Positions 60,353 to 64,000 of a stretch of 64,000 bases of DNA are shown piece after piece (the stretch's first letter is position 1; each line of letters begins with the position of its first letter). The stretch is from Tetrahymena elliotti 4EA (Eukaryota; Ciliophora; Oligohymenophorea; Hymenostomatida; Tetrahymenidae), in the NCBI GenBank assembly GCA_000231825.2, contig JH720314.1:620001-684000 (forward strand). Direction: 5' to 3'. A program made the translations under genes and the position numbers. Below the pieces are notes generated by a model. That model saw nothing but the letters and a program-made list of their open reading frames with translations. It was not told the origin of the DNA and made no database searches.

Positions 60353-62325
60353 ATGTCTTCCAGATCAAATAATTCTGTAGGTCCTATGATTGAAGCTTTA
60401 AAAGGCTAGACAAGAATTAACTTAGCTGATTAGTATATTGGCAATGAAGGTTCTAGAATATTAGCAAACTTTTTAATGCAAAATTAGCAAGTTTAGGTAT
60501 TGGAATTAAAAGGAAACAATATTGGTGTTGATGGATTAATTGATATTATTGAAGCCTTAAGAAGCAATGATGTTATTAAAATTTTAAGTTTAGAATGGAA
60601 TAATATTGGATAGGATATTAGGGGATTAGAGTCATTAGGAGCATTTTTGTTATAAAATAAATCTCTTTAACACTTATCTCTTGCACAAAATAAGATTGTT
60701 GGAGATGATATTGAAATGATTGCAAATGCTTTAAGAAATAATAAGACTCTTCTTTCTTTAGATTTAAGATGGAATTAATTGGGTCCTCGTGGTGCTCATC
60801 TTCTCAAATAAGCTATTATGAATAACCAAACGATCATCTATTTAGATATTGGTGGAAATAATATTAATGAAGAAATCTAAGATTCTCTTGAAAAAATCAT
60901 CTTAGAAAATCGTCGTAAAAATCCTCTTACAAGAGACCGTATTCTTGGAGTTTCTTCTGTTTAAGCTGGAGAATAAAATATTCAACAACAACAATAATAA
61001 TAGAATCCATAATTCACACAATCAGGATTTAAATTCTAAGGTAGATTTTTTTGAAATGTAAAACTATAAATTCTTTAATAAAATTTAAATCAAATATTAA
61101 ATAGCTCCTTAACAAGAAAAAGAAGGTTTACCAATGCTTGCTCATTTAGAAAATATTTTAGAGTAAGAAAAGGCTCATACATTTTAGATTAAATAACGTC
61201 TTGAAGTAGAACTAGAGGAGTTGTAAAGAAAGGATAGAAACGATTTGAGAACTATCTAAGAATTAGAAAGCAAATGCAATGATGTTTAAAATTAAAATAG
61301 GATGCTTAAGTTTGATATTGACAGACTTAGAGAAGAATTTTAGATTATTGAAAGAAATAATATTGAACATATAAGAACTCATGAAGAGCGTATTCGCAAC
61401 AATGAATTTATTATAAATGAGATGGAGAAAAAGCATGCCACAAACACTGATAGAATACTTTAAGAAAATAATTTTAGAGTTAAGGTAATTTTAAATTTTT
61501 TATTTTAAATTTAATTTATAAAACATTTTTTAAAGGAAATGGCTAGGGATTGGGAAAGTCGTTGCAGACTTCTTGAAGAGAGAGTAAGACTTGTTGAGAA
61601 TGAAGGAATTGAACTTGAAAGTGAACTGAAAAAAATTTCAGATAAAAAAATAGAAATGTAAATAAAATAAGAAGAAGAATTAAGAGATTTAGCTTCAAGA
61701 GTTGAAGAAGAAGAGTACAATAAGGCCCAATCAAATCTAAGCACACTTGAAGCAAAATTAAAAGCCATTGAAAACAGCAAAGAGCTTCTTATCAAAAGAA
61801 ATCATGAATTGATTAGGTAATTTTTACTCAATTATATGTTTTTATTTGATAAATAATTGAACAAATAGAGAATATGAAGAAAGAGATATCAAAGCTTCTA
61901 ATGAGCTTAGAGTTTTGGAAGAAGAATTATAAAACTTGAAAGCATAAAATTAAGAATTTACATAAAAGAATAGTGAATTCAAAATTCTAAGTGAAAAATT
62001 GAAAAACGATTTAGATTTGAAAGAAACTATTGTTGAAAAGCTTTAAAAGGAAATTAATACAGTAAATGAATAAATTGAAATGAAAAAGCAATTCTCAAGA
62101 GAATAAATAGAAAAAACTATCAAAGAGTAAAGAGAAGAAAAATTGCATTGGGATGCTGAAAGAGATGCACAAATTCGCCATATTTAAGAACTTGAGCGTG
62201 CACTTAGAGCCAGTCATACTGAGAATTCTCGTCTAAGAGGAGAATACTAAAGATTAGCTGAAACTGTTTAATCAAATCTAAATAAAGCAGTTTACGAAAC
62301 ATTTACAACAAATAAATATTTTTGA
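60353..62325 (+). CDS. LRRC45: Leucine-rich repeat protein 45 (LRRC45)-like, LRR plus coiled coil
   Basis: Four exons (60353-61040, 61105-61484, 61536-61816, 61869-62325) with introns of 64, 51 and 52 nt. Phases close and give 601 residues. Residues about 20-195 are RNI-type leucine-rich repeats: VLELKGNNIGVDGLIDIIEA, ILSLEWNNIGQDI, HLSLAQNKIVGDD, SLDLRWNQLGPRG and YLDIGGNNINEEI. The LEWN and LDLRWN variants are typical of LRRC45. A Gln-rich hinge follows. From about residue 235 to 590 the chain is uninterrupted coiled coil. LRRC45 in animals sits at the proximal end of centrioles, where it links centrioles and helps ciliogenesis. In a ciliate a basal-body role is the natural inference. Minus-strand frames at 61511-61795 are shadows. 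Confidence 0.82.
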
Positions 62326-62621
62326 ATAAATTCATAACAATTTTGTATATTCTTTTTTCTATTTTTGATAAAATAATATTTTCTTAAAAAATAAAAATTA
62401 AATTTTTTAAAAATTTCGAGTTATTATTATTTTTTTAATTGTATTATCAACTTTAATTTATGTGGTTAGAATCAATCTTTTTATTTTTATTATTAATTAA
62501 TTAAGAATTTCTAATTGATAAAGTAATTTATATCTTTTGCAATTAATCTTGAAATTAAATTTTAGTCTGATTTTAACGGTATAATTGCTTTTAAGCCTTC
62601 AATAAATCACTTTAATCCCAA
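62326..62621. other. Short intergenic spacer
   Basis: 296 nt between two plus-strand genes, AT-rich, nothing recognised. Confidence 0.5.
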
Positions 62622-64000
62622 ATGAAAATCAATCCGAATAGCTTTTTAAATTAGCTTTTTAGCTATAATTCTCATCATGATAGAGACTTAGATGTTAATT
62701 TTATAGAAGACGATGATATAATTATGTTTTATAAGCAAAAATCCAATAAATTAGGAGCATTTTTTGATTAAGATAAGATATTGAATTTTACTGATGATCA
62801 AACTGGGCTAATAACTAAGTAAATTATAGTTCAATCAAATATCACTTCAAAATAAAATTATTTTTTGACATAAAGATAATCTTTTGAAAAAGGGATATAC
62901 AATGAAGTAGAAAATATATAAAATGAATTATAAGAGATTCAAGAAAAGAGAGAATCTGCATAAAAAATTATTGAAGAAAAGAAAACTTGGTAATTAATTA
63001 ATAAATTATGAATGCTAAATATCTGATCATGTTTATTTTGTATTAGGTGGTAATTAAGAAAATAGCTTATGCCTCAATAATAGAAACATAATTTTGAAGA
63101 TGAAAATTATATAATGCCAGAAGCAAGATTTTTTGTCAAGGTTGTTTGCGTGGAGAAGAGCAACCCAAATGCAAATAATTCTACTTTTTCTAATAAAAAT
63201 GAAATGATTTGCATATAAATTGATATTGATGATGCATCATATGCAACAGAAGAGAGAGTATTTGACCAGGGAATATGCTAATTTTAAAATAATATATTTA
63301 CACTGTAAAAATAATTAGATAATCTAAATCTAATAGATAATTTAATGTTTTTATAATTTAATAAATAGACCTATTTCAAAGGGGTATGAAAAAATATACT
63401 TAAAAATTGTTGAGCCTGAGTAATTGAATTAGTATCTTAAAACACATTAATAAGAATTTTTTTCAATATCTAAAGGTATTAAGAAGTAAAAGCATCTATT
63501 CAGTTAAAGCTAAGTGACTTCAAAGATTAGAAAATACATAAAAGAACTTATCATTTAAAACCTAAGAAATTTAAAGACATTCAATATGAAATTCATACAA
63601 GAATATTTTATTAATATAATTCCGTAAATAAAATTTCAAATGCCTAAATTATAAAACTTGCATTTTATTTAGATTTTTAAGTAAAAATGTTTTTTTAACT
63701 TATGAAAAGTACACATTCAATCAGGAGAAGCTAACTATGAGATAAGAAACTTATTAAAATATAATTAAGAAATTAGATAAAAGAGAGAATAGATTAAGGG
63801 AAAGATTGATTGGATTGCAAAGTAATTAGAAAGAGTTTTTAAATCTTCTAATATTTTTGTTTTAAAAAAAAAGATAACCAAAATTATTAATTATTGGAGC
63901 ATTTAGATATTATATGCTTTGAAAATTAAGATGATATCTAATCTAATCATGACATTGTTATTAAGGTTTCTAAAGATTTTGATTCTGAAACTGCTTCGAT
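62622..64000 (+). CDS. Unknown protein, 3' end beyond window, possible C2-like segment
   Basis: Starts MKINPNSFLNQLFSYNSHHD at 62622 and is still open at 64000. Exons 62622-62989, 63047-63304, 63369-63475, 63526-63680, 63725-63821 and 63874 onward, with introns of 57, 64, 50, 44 and 52 nt. Phases agree throughout, giving about 370 residues so far. An acidic N-terminus is followed by a short coiled coil (NELQEIQEKRESAQKIIEEKK). A beta-rich stretch comes next: EARFFVKVVCVEKSN, ICIQIDIDD, and, across the third junction, an IYLKIVEPEQL strand. The alternation and the VVCVEKSNPNA loop look like a C2-type sandwich, but no calcium-binding aspartate set is obvious. A further Arg/Lys-rich helical region follows. 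Family not recognised, and truncation at the window end limits the call. Confidence 0.65.

Noticed and set aside
61511..61795. Two overlapping minus-strand ORFs
   Set aside because: Antisense shadows of the LRRC45 coiled-coil exon.

Overview
The window reads as nuclear DNA of an oligohymenophorean ciliate, most like a Tetrahymena macronuclear chromosome. It is roughly 78% A+T. In every gene I could follow, TAA and TAG are read as glutamine and only TGA stops translation. Introns are short (about 32-170 nt, GT...AG, usually ending TAG or AAG), genes lie far apart, and there are no operons or ribosome binding sites. Conventional ORF calling with the standard code therefore sees only fragments. 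I rebuilt the genes by hand with TGA as sole stop and checked that exon phases add up. Where they do not, I say so. No tRNA, rRNA, CRISPR array, telomere repeat or clear insertion sequence was found.

Layout. 0.7-4.6 kb: an AIG1/FAR-17a-like membrane protein and a Cys-motif plus TLDc protein, both minus. 5.5-10.2 kb: one long minus gene with a RasGAP-like domain followed by a C-terminal VPS9 domain (GAPVD1/RME-6 type, endocytic Rab5 activation). 11.6-14.7 kb: a small unknown protein and eIF2B beta, both minus. 15.8-18.8 kb: an unknown 376-aa protein and a secreted class 3 lipase, both plus. 18.9-22.4 kb: a tubulin-tyrosine-ligase-like protein with a predicted signal peptide, and an unknown protein with a PP1-docking-like motif, both minus. 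23.8-27.5 kb: a 1235-aa beta-helix/Cys-rich/multi-pass surface protein, plus. 27.9-28.6 kb: a GTGRDSYI-repeat protein, minus. 29.1-36.3 kb: RTF2 and a MyTH4-FERM myosin, plus. 36.6-43.1 kb: two long Asn/Gln-rich or coiled-coil unknowns, minus. 43.1-47.7 kb: a gene desert containing a block of markedly higher G+C (about 43.9-46.3 kb) with inverted and degenerate repeats and no intact ORF. 47.8-64 kb: an Asn/Gln-rich unknown, an EME1-like HhH protein, a coiled-coil protein, a sirtuin, a CobW/ZNG1-type GTPase, LRRC45, and a 3'-truncated unknown gene.

The genes do not form one pathway. Several fit cytoskeleton, cilia or basal-body biology (myosin, LRRC45, TTL-like, GTGRDSYI-repeat protein). Others are housekeeping (eIF2B beta, RTF2, EME1-like, sirtuin, ZNG1). 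The most unusual items are the compositional island with its hairpins and repeats, the apparently catalytically degenerate RasGAP fused to VPS9, the secretory TTL-like protein, and a frame change in the GAPVD1-like gene that needs either a 16-nt or a 58-nt intron.
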